A stretch of 64,000 nucleotides of DNA from Rhizobium sp. R634 (GCF_002211305.1 NZ_LOKW01000003.1:217918-281917), one strand, 5' to 3'; shown: positions 17,215-27,860, numbered from the stretch's first letter. Notes: generated from the letters alone by a model not told the origin. Numbers and translations are program-made.

Positions 17215-18753
17215 CTATTCCCAGCCGACCATGCGCTGATAGAGCGCGTAGACGGGATCGGCGGCCGCGCCGGCGGAATGCGGCGTCGGATCGGAATCGA
17301 CCATTCTCGGCGTCCTGCGTGCCGGTTGAGCCTCGGTCTCCTCGCCATCGGCCTCGGCATCCTCGCCGCCGCCCTGCGCCTGCTGCTCATCCTCGGGAGC
17401 ATCGCCGTGGTGGTGCTGATGCTGGTGATGCGTTTCGCCGGCCGTCTCGTTTTCCGGCGTATCCTTGGCGAATTGATAGGGCAGCTGGGCATAGGGCAGG
17501 CCATCCGGCATTCTTGCCTGCAGCGGCAGATAGGAAGCCTCGGCCGGCGCCGGCATCGGCAGCGATTCGGGCTGCGCGGCGATGTCTTTCGGCTGGCGGG
17601 CTGCCGCTATCTCCAAATCCATCTGCGGCGGGCGAAGTACGGCGGACTGGCGCGTATCGGGCGTGGCGAATTCGGCCGGCTGCCTCGTCAAGGTCTCGGT
17701 GGCATCGCTGATGACGGCTTCATCGAGAATCGCGTCGATCTCCACGGCCGCCTCGACGGGGCCATCTTCCACCACGGGTTCGATATCCTGCTCGCGGATG
17801 ATGGTGGCGATCATCTCGGCGACCTCTTCGGTCATCGAGGCGACGATTCCCGCCCAATTCCTCGGAATGACGGGATCGAGCTTTTCCGACGCCGCGCGAG
17901 GCTGGGCGGGAAGTGCCTCCGTCGTTTCCGGCGCGTCATCGGCCGCGGCAGTCTCCGCCGGCAAGGGTTGGCTTGCTTCGTTCTCCTGCGCTGGGGATTT
18001 TTCCGGGGCAACGTCCCTTGCCGCCGCCGGAGCGGACTGAGCCCGGCTTTCCGTCTGCGGCGTTTCCGGATCGGCAGCTTCCGCGGCTTCGGCAATGACC
18101 GCTTCTTCGGCAGTCGCGCGTGGTTCGGTCTCGGTCAGTAGATCAGCCGGCACCGGCGCCTTTTCTGCGGGCTGGCGCATGACGGCCGGCAAACTGTTCT
18201 CGTGCAGCTGTATTTCAGGACGGGCTTCGGCGCGCATCGGCGAAGCGTCGTTCTGGCCGTAGGAGCGCAGAACAGCACGGGCGGCGAGATCGCGATCCTT
18301 GTAGCGGACGATTTCGAGATAGGCGATGATCCGGGCGGCTTCCGGCCCTGTCGGGTTCTTCAGCGCTTCGGCAATCAGCCGGAGCGGCAGGCTGTGGCCC
18401 TGCGCGGTCAGCTGGCGCTCGACCTCGTCGATCTTGGCCGCCGGCAGCCGCCGTATGGCGTCGGCAAGCCGGGAAGCAAAAGCAAGATTGGTCTCATCCT
18501 CGCTGCGACCCAGCGAAATCGAGCGACCGGCCGCATCGATGACATCGAACAGAGCCTCGACCATGCGCTCGCGCGCGGCGAGAAGCAGGATATTGAGCTT
18601 GCCGGCGATGGCGGAATTGAGGTCCGTGGCTTCAACGGCGTTGACGGGCGCGGGCGCGATCACCGACCGGCCGAGACCGCCCGCGACGACTGCCGCAGTC
18701 TGACCTTGGGACGAAAAGCTTGCATTGGACGCTGCACGAACGGGAGACAACAT
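17215..18753 (-). CDS. Hypothetical protein, helical N-terminus and long disordered acidic C-terminus (512 aa)
   Basis: Not recognised. Residues 1-165 look ordered and helical (LNILLLAARERMVEALFDVIDAA, LASRLADAIRRLPAAKI, AARIIAYLEIVRYKDRDLAARAVLRSYG). From about 170 to 500 the protein is rich in Ala, Pro and Glu with little hydrophobic structure, broken by a short helix around WAGIVASMTEEVAEMIATIIRE. A histidine cluster (HHQHQHHHG) near residue 440 could bind metal or simply be low-complexity. The C-terminus DPVYALYQRMVGWE is aromatic and may be a docking motif. No signal peptide. It is convergent with rpsA across a shared terminator. Its promoter region, 18754-18974, is AT-rich. Confidence 0.65.
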   Translation of the reverse strand: MLSPVRAASNASFSSQGQTAAVVAGGLGRSVIAPAPVNAVEATDLNSAIAGKLNILLLAARERMVEALFDVIDAAGRSISLGRSEDETNLAFASRLADAIRRLPAAKIDEVERQLTAQGHSLPLRLIAEALKNPTGPEAARIIAYLEIVRYKDRDLAARAVLRSYGQNDASPMRAEARPEIQLHENSLPAVMRQPAEKAPVPADLLTETEPRATAEEAVIAEAAEAADPETPQTESRAQSAPAAARDVAPEKSPAQENEASQPLPAETAAADDAPETTEALPAQPRAASEKLDPVIPRNWAGIVASMTEEVAEMIATIIREQDIEPVVEDGPVEAAVEIDAILDEAVISDATETLTRQPAEFATPDTRQSAVLRPPQMDLEIAAARQPKDIAAQPESLPMPAPAEASYLPLQARMPDGLPYAQLPYQFAKDTPENETAGETHHQHQHHHGDAPEDEQQAQGGGEDAEADGEETEAQPARRTPRMVDSDPTPHSAGAAADPVYALYQRMVGWE

Positions 18754-18974
18754 GGCATGCCCTTTCGTAAAGTGACGATGAAAGCAGGCTCTATGAAAGG
18801 ACCGCGCTCATCCGGCCCCTTGCATTCCAGCAGATCCTCCCGTCCGCATGACGCAATTCCGGCGTCATCGAATGCATAAAAATTAACGTGAATTTTAATA
18901 AAGAGATCTTAACGAAACGCTAACGGCCGCGGACAGCCATCCGCGGCGATCGTCAGAACGCAAAGGCCATTCGT

Positions 18975-19601
18975 TCAGCTGTGCGCGAAGATATCGGCCT
19001 CTTCCCAGCCGAGCAGGTCGAGCTTGGCGCGGGTCGGCAAGAATGCGAAGCAGGCCGTGGCATGGTCGAAACGGCCGTCGCGGATCAGCCGTTCGGTCAG
19101 CTTGTCGCGCAGGGCATGCAGATAAAGCACGTCGGAAGCGGCGTATTCGAGCTGCGCCGGCGACAGCGTCTCGGCCGCCCAATCGGAAGATTGCTGCGCC
19201 TTGGAGATATCGACCTCGAGCATCTCCTTGAGATTGTCCTTCAGCCCGTGGCGATCCGTATAGGTCCGGCAGAGCCGCGAAGCGATCTTGGTGCAGAAGA
19301 CCGGCGTAGTCGTGACGCCGAAGGTGTGGAAGAGCACGGCAATATCGAAGCGGCCGTAATGGAAGATCTTCTGATGAGTGGGATCTTCGAGCAAAGCGAC
19401 GAGATTGGGGGCCTCTTTCTGGCCGGCGGCGATGCGGATGACGTCGGCGGTGCCGTCACCCGGCGACAGCTGGACGACGCAGAGCCGGTCGCGGCGCGGC
19501 ACCAGGCCAAGCGTTTCGGTATCGATCGCGATCGCGCCGGTATAGCGGGCGGCATCGGCCGCGGAAATATCGCCTTCGTGATAACGTATGGTGGCCGCCA
19601 T
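18975..19601 (-). CDS. rnd: Ribonuclease D-type 3'-5' exonuclease (short form)
   Basis: A 208-residue DnaQ-fold exonuclease. Exo I is IAIDTETLGL (catalytic D and E), Exo II is IFHYGRFDIAVL, and Exo III is YAASDVLYLHAL (Y..SDV). The C-terminal HRDC domains of E. coli RNase D are absent; this short form is usual in Alphaproteobacteria. It processes 3' ends of stable RNAs, such as tRNA precursors. It stands alone on its strand between the 512-residue gene and slyX. Confidence 0.92.
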   Translation of the reverse strand: MAATIRYHEGDISAADAARYTGAIAIDTETLGLVPRRDRLCVVQLSPGDGTADVIRIAAGQKEAPNLVALLEDPTHQKIFHYGRFDIAVLFHTFGVTTTPVFCTKIASRLCRTYTDRHGLKDNLKEMLEVDISKAQQSSDWAAETLSPAQLEYAASDVLYLHALRDKLTERLIRDGRFDHATACFAFLPTRAKLDLLGWEEADIFAHS

Positions 19602-19803
19602 GGGACTGTCTTTCGTTCGAATGCCTACCTACAGCGCCGCCTCTTTTCAGAGGCGTAAAGGACGCTGCAGCGCTTTGAATTGCTGCACAATTCCATCCCT
19701 AAACCGCTTCCGATTAGAGATAATCATGCAGTAGCGCTATAGCGCAAAGGCGCACATTGCGAAACCGCTTTCCCTTCGGGGGCGCCCGGCAGGCCGCGTG
19801 CCG

Positions 19804-20013
19804 TCAATAATGCGGCGGGCGGGTGATCGCGGGCGCTTCCAGCGACTGTTCCTCGAGCGACAGGAAACGTTCGGTCAGCCGGTCGAGCTTGGTGCGCATC
19901 TGCTCCACGATCTTCCATTGCTCGGCAAGCTGATCGGACAGTTCCTCGATCGTCTTTGCCTGATGGGCCAGCATTTCCTCCAGCCGGGTGATGCGGTTCG
20001 TCTCGTCGGACAT
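19804..20013 (-). CDS. slyX: SlyX family protein
   Basis: A 69-residue coiled-coil protein: RITRLEEMLAHQAKTIEELS then DQLAEQWKIVEQMRTKLDRLTERF, ending in the family's characteristic PPHY. The ATG at 20013 has a perfect AGGAGG seven bases upstream; an ATG at 20082 adds a non-conserved extension. SlyX is of unknown molecular function. It is divergent from the uxaC operon across 182 bp. Confidence 0.9.
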   Translation of the reverse strand: MSDETNRITRLEEMLAHQAKTIEELSDQLAEQWKIVEQMRTKLDRLTERFLSLEEQSLEAPAITRPPHY

Positions 20014-20116
20014 CGATCCTCCTTTGCCGAAACCGGCAGAACAGATGGTTCTCCCCAAAGCGGAAATAGGTCGCTTCGTCAATGTTTTCGACGGTCAATA
20101 CAGCCGTGCGCAAAAC

Positions 20117-20132
20117 GGAACCGTTTGGTTAC
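20117..20132. promoter_or_regulatory. Putative TetR-type operator upstream of uxaC
   Basis: GGAACCGTTTGGTTAC matches the perfect-arm palindrome GTAACCGTTTAGTTAC at 33112-33127 at 14 of 16 positions. It lies 64 bp before the uxaC start. It overlaps a second symmetric element, AAACGG-AA-CCGTTT (20113-20126). The regulator is inferred to be the TetR protein at 32381. Confidence 0.5.
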
Positions 20133-20195
20133 TAAAAGACCTTGCCGTGTCTGATGTTGTGGGGTAGGCCCTTTATCCATCAGGGAGGAATACTG

Positions 20196-21611
20196 ATGGA
20201 TGTAGGAAACGGCTTTCTTCATCCGGACCGGCTCTTTCCGGCCGACCCGGCAACACGGACCATTGCGCGCGACCTCTATGAGACCGTGCGCGGTCTTCCG
20301 ATCGTCAGCCCGCACGGGCACACCGAACCGTCCTGGTTTGCCGACGACAAGCCTTTCGAAGATGCGGCTTCGCTGCTGGTCATTCCCGATCACTATCTCT
20401 TCCGCATGCTGCACAGCGTCGGCGTCGCCTTGGACGAGCTCGGCGTCCCGCGCCTCGACGGCAAGCCGGTGGCCGAGGGTCGGGCGATCTGGTGGACCTT
20501 CGCCAAGCACTACCATCTCTTCGGCGGAACGCCGTCGAGCCTCTGGGTCGATCATGCGATGTCGGCCGTGCTCGGCTGCACCGAACCGCTGACACCTGAT
20601 AACGCCGATGCGCTCTACGATCACATCAACGCCCAGCTCGCCCGTCCCGAATTTCGCCCGCGAGCGCTGCATCAGCGATTCGGCATCGAAACGATCGCGA
20701 CGACGGAAGGCGCGCTCGACCCGCTGGCGCACCATCAGAAAATGGCGGCGGACGGCTGGATCGGCAAGGTCCGCACTACCTACCGGCCGGATAGCGTCAC
20801 CGATCCTGATGCGGTCGGCTTCCGCGACAACCTCATAAAGCTCGGAGAGATCACCGGTGCCGACGTAACATGCTGGGACGGGCTGATCGAGGCGCATCGG
20901 CGCCGGCGTGCCTATTTCCGCCAGTTCGGCGCCACCGCCACCGATCACGGCGTGCCGAGCGCCTTCACTGCCGACCTTCCGCTTGCGGAAAAACAGGCGC
21001 TGCTCGACAAGGCGCTGAAGGGGCCGCTTTCGCCTGCCGACGCGGAGCTTTTCCGCGGCCAGATGATGACCGAGATGGCCGGGCTTTCGGCGGAAGACGG
21101 CATGGTGATGCAGATCCATGCCGGCTCGCGGCGCAATACCGACAGCGGGCTCTTTGCGACCCGCGGCCCCAATATGGGCGCCGATATTCCGACGCGCACC
21201 GACTGGGTCGGCGGCCTCAATGCGCTGCTTTCGAAATACGGCCACGCGCCTGGCTTGCGCGTGCTGCTCTTCACGCTCGACGAGACGACCTATGCCCGGG
21301 AACTCGCACCGATGGCCGGCCATTGGCCCTGCCTGATGATCGGGCCGCCCTGGTGGTTCCATGACAGCCCGCTCGGCATCCGCCGCTATCTCGACCAAGT
21401 GGTGGAGACGGCCGGCTTCGCCAATATGGCGGGTTTCAACGACGATACGCGCGCGCTGCTGTCGATCCCGGCACGGCACGACGTCTGGCGCCGTGAAGTC
21501 TGCCGCTTCCTCGCTGGGCTCGCCGCCGAGCACCGGATTTCCAGGAAGGAAGCCGAGATCGTCGCACGCGAACTCTCCTATGATAACGCAAAGAAGGCCT
21601 ATAAGCTGTGA
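20196..21611 (+). CDS. uxaC: Uronate (glucuronate) isomerase
   Basis: A 471-residue amidohydrolase-superfamily enzyme that converts D-glucuronate to D-fructuronate and/or D-galacturonate to D-tagaturonate. It shows the metal-binding HGHTE (residues 42-46), the FAKHYHLFGGTPSSLW segment, MVMQIHAGSRRN with the strand-5/6 histidine, and PWWFHDSP near the end. The ATG at 20196 follows GGGAGGAATACTG; an ATG at 20142 lacks a ribosome site. It overlaps the downstream reductase gene by 4 bp (GTGA), indicating translational coupling. A putative operator precedes it at 20117. Confidence 0.95.
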   Translation: MDVGNGFLHPDRLFPADPATRTIARDLYETVRGLPIVSPHGHTEPSWFADDKPFEDAASLLVIPDHYLFRMLHSVGVALDELGVPRLDGKPVAEGRAIWWTFAKHYHLFGGTPSSLWVDHAMSAVLGCTEPLTPDNADALYDHINAQLARPEFRPRALHQRFGIETIATTEGALDPLAHHQKMAADGWIGKVRTTYRPDSVTDPDAVGFRDNLIKLGEITGADVTCWDGLIEAHRRRRAYFRQFGATATDHGVPSAFTADLPLAEKQALLDKALKGPLSPADAELFRGQMMTEMAGLSAEDGMVMQIHAGSRRNTDSGLFATRGPNMGADIPTRTDWVGGLNALLSKYGHAPGLRVLLFTLDETTYARELAPMAGHWPCLMIGPPWWFHDSPLGIRRYLDQVVETAGFANMAGFNDDTRALLSIPARHDVWRREVCRFLAGLAAEHRISRKEAEIVARELSYDNAKKAYKL

Positions 21612-23065
21612 GCGATAGACTGCAGAACGTGACCGGCCTTGCGCCGACGGCGAAGCTTCCAGCCTATGACAGGAATGGCCTGAAGGCCGGTATCCTGCAT
21701 CTCGGCCCGGGCGCCTTCTTCCGCGCCCATTTCGCGCCCTTCACGGATGGCGCGCTCGCAGCCGCGGGCGGCGACTGGGGCATCGAGGTGGCGAGCCTGC
21801 GCACACCTGATGTCGCGGACAATCTCAGCGCGCAGAATGGGCTCTATACGGTCCTGATCCGCGATACGTCAGGCACGACGGCGCATGTGATCGGCTCGAT
21901 CCTGAAGGCGCATGTGGCGCCGCGCGATCCCGCCGGCCTGCTGGCGCGGCTCGAAGATCCCGATATCCGCATCGTCAGCATGACGGTGACGGAAAAGGCC
22001 TATGGCTTCGATCCGGCAACGGGCGGCCTCGATCTCAAACATCCCGATATTGTCGCCGACCTCGCCAACCGGCATGCGCCGCGTGGCGTCATCGGCTATC
22101 TCGTCGAAGGTCTTGCGCGCCGCCGGCAGAAGGGCGTCGCCCCGTTTACGCCGCTCAGCTGCGACAACCTGCCGAGCAACGGCGCGGTGCTGAAGCGCCT
22201 CGTGCTGGAATTCACCTCCCGCATCGACGCCGATCTGCATCGCTGGATCGAGACGAATGTGCCCTTCCCCTCGACGATGGTCGACCGGATCACGCCCGCC
22301 AGCACCGAGGCGACCTATGCCGATGCCGAGCGGCTGACCGGCCGCAGCGACATGGCGGCGATCGAGACCGAGCCCTTTACGCAATGGGTCATCGAAGACC
22401 ACTTCGCCAATGGCCGGCCGGCCTGGGAAAAGGTGCACGGCGCACTGATGGTCGAGGAAGTCTCGGCCTACGAAAAGATGAAGCTTCGGATGCTGAACGG
22501 AGCCCATTCGCTGCTCGCTTATCTCGGTTATATTGGCGGCTATGAATTCATTCGCGACGTCATGGACGATGCCGGTCTGGCGGCGCTTGCCTACCGCCAC
22601 ATGCATGCGGCGGCGCGAACGCTCAATGCGGTGCCGGGGATCAATCTCGATGAGTATGCCAATGAATTGATAGCGCGCTTTGCAAATAAGGCGATCGCGC
22701 ATCGCACTTATCAGATCGCCATGGACGGCACGCAGAAACTGCCGCAGCGGCTGCTGGAACCTGCATGCGAAGCGCTGGCGCATGGCGACCGGGCGGAGAC
22801 CTATGCGATCGCCGTCGCGGCCTGGATGCGTTATGCGATCGGCGAGCATGGCAATGGCAAACGTTATGAGTTGCGCGATCCCAGAGCAGCAGAAATCGCT
22901 GCACTGATCGCCGATGTTCCCCGCACGGGCCTGGCGATATCGGCGGCGCTTTTCACCCTCCCCGGACTTTTCCCGAAGGCTTTGACGGAACATCGAGCGT
23001 GGACGCAGGATGTGTCGGACAAGCTGGAGATCCTGATCCAGGACGATCGGCTGCCGTTGTTTTGA
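21608..23065 (+). CDS. uxuB: Mannitol dehydrogenase family oxidoreductase, probable fructuronate reductase
   Basis: A 485-residue NAD(P)-dependent polyol dehydrogenase. The N-terminal Rossmann part starts ILHLGPGAFFRAH. The family catalytic motif KMKLRMLNGAHS is at about 295-306 (Lys and Asn-X-X-His), preceded by TPFTQWVIED-like FTQWVIED. The start is a GTG whose GTGA overlaps the uxaC stop. Directly downstream of a uronate isomerase, reduction of D-fructuronate to D-mannonate is the best guess; mannitol or tagaturonate oxidation are alternatives. No mannonate dehydratase is in the window. Confidence 0.87.
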   Translation: MSDRLQNVTGLAPTAKLPAYDRNGLKAGILHLGPGAFFRAHFAPFTDGALAAAGGDWGIEVASLRTPDVADNLSAQNGLYTVLIRDTSGTTAHVIGSILKAHVAPRDPAGLLARLEDPDIRIVSMTVTEKAYGFDPATGGLDLKHPDIVADLANRHAPRGVIGYLVEGLARRRQKGVAPFTPLSCDNLPSNGAVLKRLVLEFTSRIDADLHRWIETNVPFPSTMVDRITPASTEATYADAERLTGRSDMAAIETEPFTQWVIEDHFANGRPAWEKVHGALMVEEVSAYEKMKLRMLNGAHSLLAYLGYIGGYEFIRDVMDDAGLAALAYRHMHAAARTLNAVPGINLDEYANELIARFANKAIAHRTYQIAMDGTQKLPQRLLEPACEALAHGDRAETYAIAVAAWMRYAIGEHGNGKRYELRDPRAAEIAALIADVPRTGLAISAALFTLPGLFPKALTEHRAWTQDVSDKLEILIQDDRLPLF

Positions 23066-23077
23066 TGTTTTCTGACA

Positions 23078-23290
23078 GAGAGGGCGTGCCGTGGCCGCCC
23101 CCCTCTGCCCTGCCGGGCATCTCCCCCACAGGTGGGGAGATTGGCTGGGCTCACTTGCTTCCCCAAACAACTGGCGTCACAGCCCGACGAAACGATAGAC
23201 GGATGCGAAGGTTTGGCCACTTGTAATCTCCCCACCTGTGGGGGAGATGCCCGGCAGGGCAGAGGGGGGCGGCCGAGGCACACCCTCTCC
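23078..23290. repeat. Long inverted repeat (about 64-bp arms) between convergent genes
   Basis: The arm 23078-23142 (core GCCCTGCCGGGCATCTCCCC then CACAGGTGGGGAGATT) is repeated in reverse complement at 23225-23290 with only about three mismatches. About 82 bp lie between the arms. It sits between the convergent uxuB-like and FAD-oxidoreductase genes and would form a very stable hairpin. This looks like a repeated rhizobial intergenic element in two head-to-head copies; family name not certain. Confidence 0.85.
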
Positions 23291-23340
23291 TCCTAAAACT
23301 ATATCCTCGGAGCGCTCGAACGCACCGTAAAGTCAACCCG

Positions 23341-25791
23341 TCACGCCTTCACCCGCACCATATCCGGATCGTAGAGCGGCGCCAGCGACACCTTGCAGGG
23401 GATGCGTTCCCTGGCGACATCGAGCTCATAGGTGCCGGAGAGGATGAAATCCTCCGTCACGCCATCGGCATTGCGGACGTAGCCGTAGCCGATCGGTTTG
23501 CCGAGCGTGTAGCCGAAGCCGCCGCTCGATAGCCAGCCGACGCGTTTGCCGTCGCGATAGATGGTTTCGCGGCCGAGCAGCACCACGTCGGGATCGTCGG
23601 GAACGAAGCAGGCGAGACGTTTCTTCACGCCGCCCGAAAGCTGCCGCTCGATCGCCTCGCGGCCGCGGAAGGGAATGTTCTTCCTGATCTTCACCGCCCA
23701 GCCGAGTCCGGCCTCGATAGGCGTATGGTCGGGACCGATGTCGGAACCCCAGGCGCGATAGCCCTTTTCCAGGCGGCAGCTTTCGATGGCGCGGTAGCCG
23801 GCATTGACGAGACCGAGCTCGCCGCCTGATGCCATCAGCGCGTCATAGACCGTCGTCGCATATTCGATGGGGACATGCAGTTCATAGCCGAGCTCGCCGA
23901 CATAGGTGATGCGCAGCGCCCGCACCGGGCAGCCCGATATGCCGATGGTTCGGACCTGGCCGAAGGGGAAGGCCGCGTTCGAGACGTCGCTGCTCGTCAC
24001 TCTTTCCAGCACCGCGCGCGAATTCGGTCCCATCAGCGACAGAACGGAATAGGCCGAGGTAACGTCGACCAGCTCGGCATGCATCTCCGCCGGAATATTG
24101 CGTGCGATCCAGTCAAAATCATGCGTGGCGAAACCGGTGCCGGTGACGATGTAATATTCGTCCTCGGCGATGCGGGCGACGGTCAGGTCGCATTCGATGC
24201 CGCCCTTATCGTTCAGCATCTGCGTGTAGATGAGCGATCCCACGGGCCTTGCGACATCGTTGGCGGCGATCCAGGAGAGTGCCGCCTCGGCGTCCTTGCC
24301 CTTCAGCACGAATTTCGCGAAGGAGGTCTGGTCGAAGATGACGGCCGCCTCGCGCACCGCCTTATGCTCGCGGCCGACAGCGTCGAACCAGTTCTGTCTG
24401 CCGTAGGTATAGACATCCCGCGGCTCCTCGTTGGCGAAGAGATCGGCGAACCAGTTCGGCCGCTCCCAGCCGAGCTTTTCGCCGAAGCAGGCGCCCTGCG
24501 CCTTCAGCCGGTCATAGAGCGGCGATTTGCGGCAGGGGCGCCCGCTCGAATGCTCCTCGAACGGCCAAGCCATGGTGTAGTGTTTGCCATAGGCTTCGAG
24601 CGTGCGAGTGCGCACCCAGTCGGTATCGAAATGCGGACGGCCGAAGCGGCGGATGTCGACCGGCCAGAGATCGTAGGGCGGCTCGCCCTTCGTCACCCAT
24701 TCGGCGAGCGCCATGCCGGCGCCGCCGGCCGAGGCGATGCCGAAGGCGTTGAAGCCGGCGCCGACGAAGAAGTTCTTCAGCTCCGGCGCCTCGCCGAGAA
24801 TGAAATTGCCGTCCGGCGTAAAACTTTCCGGGCCGTTCAGCAGCTGCTTGACGCCGACATTTTCCAGCGCCGGAACACGGCCGAGCGCCTGTTCCATGAT
24901 CTGTTCGAAATGGTCGAAATTGCTGTCGAGCAGCGTATAGTGGAAACCTTCGGGTATGCCTTTCTCCGCCCAGGCAATGGGGTTGGGTTCATAGCCGCCC
25001 ATGACGATGCCGCCGACCTCCTCCTTGTAGTAGGTCAGCCGATCGGGATCGCGCAACGTCGGCAGGTTGGAGGGCACGCCGAAGGATTCGGTGATGATAT
25101 ATTGGTGCTCGACCGAGACCAGCGGCACGTTGACGCCGAAGCGTGCGGCAAAGGCGCGCGTCCATTGGCCGGCGCAGACGACGACGCGCTCGCATTCGAT
25201 GCGCCCCTCAGCGGTGATGACGGCGCGGATCTTTCCCTTGTCGATTTCGAGATCGAGAACCTCGGTATCCTCGAAAATCGAGACGCCCGACATGCGGGCG
25301 CCTTTCGCCAGCGCCTGGGTGATATCGGAAGGGTTGGCCTGGCCGTCGGTCGGAAGAAAGGCGGCGCCGACGAGATCGTCGATCGTCATCAGCGGCCAGA
25401 GATCGAAAGCCTCCTGCGGCGTCAACAACTGCATTTCGAGGCCGAAGGACTGCGCCGTGGTCGCCTGGCGCCTGACCTCGGTCCAGCGCTCCTCGTTGCA
25501 GGCAAGGCGAAGGCCCCCATTCATCTTCCAGCCGGTGCCGAGGCTGGTTTCCTCTTCCAGACGCTTGTAGAGATCGACGGAATAGCCGAGCAGCTGGGTG
25601 ATGTTGGCGCTGGTGCGCAGCTGGCCGACGAGACCGGCAGCATGGAAGGTGGTGCCGGAGGTCAGCTTTTTGCGCTCAAGCAGGACGGTATCCGTCCAGC
25701 CGAGCTTGCCGAGATGATAGGCCGTCGAGCAGCCGATGATGCCGCCGCCGATGACCACGGCCTTTGCCGTCTTCGGTAATTCTCTCGTCAT
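23341..25791 (-). CDS. FAD-dependent oxidoreductase fused to GcvT domain (dimethylglycine/sarcosine dehydrogenase type)
   Basis: An 816-residue two-domain protein. The N-terminal DAO-type FAD domain has the dinucleotide motif GGGIIGCSTAYHLG (residues 15-28), and SGTTFHAAGLVGQ is the region where sarcosine/dimethylglycine dehydrogenases carry covalent flavin. The C-terminal part (about 430-816) is an aminomethyltransferase/GcvT folate-binding domain ending in a barrel (GWLSSGGFGYTLGKPIGYGYV). The family oxidatively demethylates N-methyl amino acids and passes the one-carbon unit to tetrahydrofolate. It starts directly after the stop of the phosphotransferase gene (TAAATG), so the two are coupled. 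The exact substrate is unknown. Confidence 0.9.
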   Translation of the reverse strand: MTRELPKTAKAVVIGGGIIGCSTAYHLGKLGWTDTVLLERKKLTSGTTFHAAGLVGQLRTSANITQLLGYSVDLYKRLEEETSLGTGWKMNGGLRLACNEERWTEVRRQATTAQSFGLEMQLLTPQEAFDLWPLMTIDDLVGAAFLPTDGQANPSDITQALAKGARMSGVSIFEDTEVLDLEIDKGKIRAVITAEGRIECERVVVCAGQWTRAFAARFGVNVPLVSVEHQYIITESFGVPSNLPTLRDPDRLTYYKEEVGGIVMGGYEPNPIAWAEKGIPEGFHYTLLDSNFDHFEQIMEQALGRVPALENVGVKQLLNGPESFTPDGNFILGEAPELKNFFVGAGFNAFGIASAGGAGMALAEWVTKGEPPYDLWPVDIRRFGRPHFDTDWVRTRTLEAYGKHYTMAWPFEEHSSGRPCRKSPLYDRLKAQGACFGEKLGWERPNWFADLFANEEPRDVYTYGRQNWFDAVGREHKAVREAAVIFDQTSFAKFVLKGKDAEAALSWIAANDVARPVGSLIYTQMLNDKGGIECDLTVARIAEDEYYIVTGTGFATHDFDWIARNIPAEMHAELVDVTSAYSVLSLMGPNSRAVLERVTSSDVSNAAFPFGQVRTIGISGCPVRALRITYVGELGYELHVPIEYATTVYDALMASGGELGLVNAGYRAIESCRLEKGYRAWGSDIGPDHTPIEAGLGWAVKIRKNIPFRGREAIERQLSGGVKKRLACFVPDDPDVVLLGRETIYRDGKRVGWLSSGGFGYTLGKPIGYGYVRNADGVTEDFILSGTYELDVARERIPCKVSLAPLYDPDMVRVKA

Positions 25792-26673
25792 TTATCGATC
25801 CTGTTCAAAGGCTTGATAGGCGCGCTCGAAGCGCGCGAGATTTTCGGCAGTGTAGGCGGCGTAGTCGAAATCGATGGTGGAATGGATTTCCGAAATCATG
25901 CTCCAGAGCGTCTCACGCAACAGCGAGGCGCATTTCATCGCGCCGTAGCGGCGGCTGAGCTCATCGGTGAGCGGCCGGTCGAAATAGCTCTCCAGCATCC
26001 TTTGCTCAGCCGCCTTTGGAAACTCGTTGTTGGAGGCCAATCCACCGAGATCGAACAGCGGCGTGTTGAAACCGGCATAGTCCCAATCGATGAGCCAGAG
26101 CCGCTTGCCGTCATCGAGGAAGTTTGCGGCAAGGAGGTCGTTGTGGCCGAAGGCGATTTCGAACGGGCCGGCCGCTTGTTCCAAAGTCTCGGCGCTAGCG
26201 ATCAGCTTCGGCAGCAGCGGAAGATGGGTGCTGCCCGTTGCCTTCAGGCTGGCCGCATAATCGCGGATGACGTGGAAGACCCAGAAGATCATCGCCGGGC
26301 CGCGGAAGTGCCGGGCAATATCGCGATGGCAGGCTCGCACCAGCGGCACGACACGGGCGAGCATGTCAGGCGCCCTGATATCCTCCGGCGAAAGCGCCCG
26401 CGCCTCGATATAGTCGAGCACCAGAACGCCCGGCGAATGGTGGATGACGGCGGGCGAGATTCCCGCGGCATGGGCCGCGCGGCTTGCGGCGAGCTCATTC
26501 TGCCTGATGATGTGATGGAGCGGGATATCGGTGCCGAGCCTCACCACGCAACGCGCGACGGCATCGCTGACCAGATAGTTTCTGTTGGTGATGCCGCCTG
26601 ATATCGGCGAGATTTCGATCGGGCCCTGCCAGATGCCGAGTGCATGAATCCGATCTTCAGGCGTCATGCTCAT
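25792..26673 (-). CDS. Choline/ethanolamine-kinase-like phosphotransferase
   Basis: A 293-residue APH-fold kinase. It has the nucleotide-binding beginning SGGITNRNYLV, the catalytic loop FGHNDLLAANFL (Brenner-type H-N-D) at about 176-187, and the metal-binding LIDWDYAG at about 195-202. This pattern fits the LicA/choline kinase branch rather than antibiotic kinases. Either the ATG at 26673 or the one at 26667 could be used; the latter has GAGGGGG at better spacing. It is immediately followed by the GcvT-fused oxidoreductase gene. The pairing of an amino-alcohol kinase with a demethylating oxidoreductase suggests a methylated amine or amino alcohol as substrate; this is inference. Confidence 0.85.
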   Translation of the reverse strand: MSMTPEDRIHALGIWQGPIEISPISGGITNRNYLVSDAVARCVVRLGTDIPLHHIIRQNELAASRAAHAAGISPAVIHHSPGVLVLDYIEARALSPEDIRAPDMLARVVPLVRACHRDIARHFRGPAMIFWVFHVIRDYAASLKATGSTHLPLLPKLIASAETLEQAAGPFEIAFGHNDLLAANFLDDGKRLWLIDWDYAGFNTPLFDLGGLASNNEFPKAAEQRMLESYFDRPLTDELSRRYGAMKCASLLRETLWSMISEIHSTIDFDYAAYTAENLARFERAYQAFEQDR

Positions 26674-26692
26674 CCCCCTCGCCCACCTCGAA

Positions 26693-26752
26693 ATGATGGG
26701 ACAGAGGAGGATCGGCTGTCAAGCTGCGCGCGCTCTTTCGCACGCGCGTAGC
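26693..26752 (-). promoter_or_regulatory. Hairpin and possible promoter for the kinase/FAD-oxidoreductase pair
   Basis: In the minus direction a 10-bp stem with one mismatch (GCTACGCGCG at 26752-26743 pairing with 26732-26723) is followed at once by TTGACA (26722-26717). After 18 bp comes CATCAT (26698-26693), a 4/6 match to TATAAT. The hairpin could end or attenuate the ABC-transporter transcript and the -35/-10 pair could start a new one. No U-tract follows the stem, so termination is uncertain. Confidence 0.4.
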
Positions 26753-26761
26753 GCCACTTGG

Positions 26762-27838
<1,077 letters not shown>

Positions 27839-27860
27839 CGTCTCAAAACCCTCTCTTGGC

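Noticed and set aside
23875..25779. 634-codon plus-strand frame opposite the FAD/GcvT oxidoreductase
   Set aside because: The minus-strand frame encodes an unmistakable 816-residue enzyme; the plus frame shows Arg/Gly/Asp-rich shadow composition and no motif.
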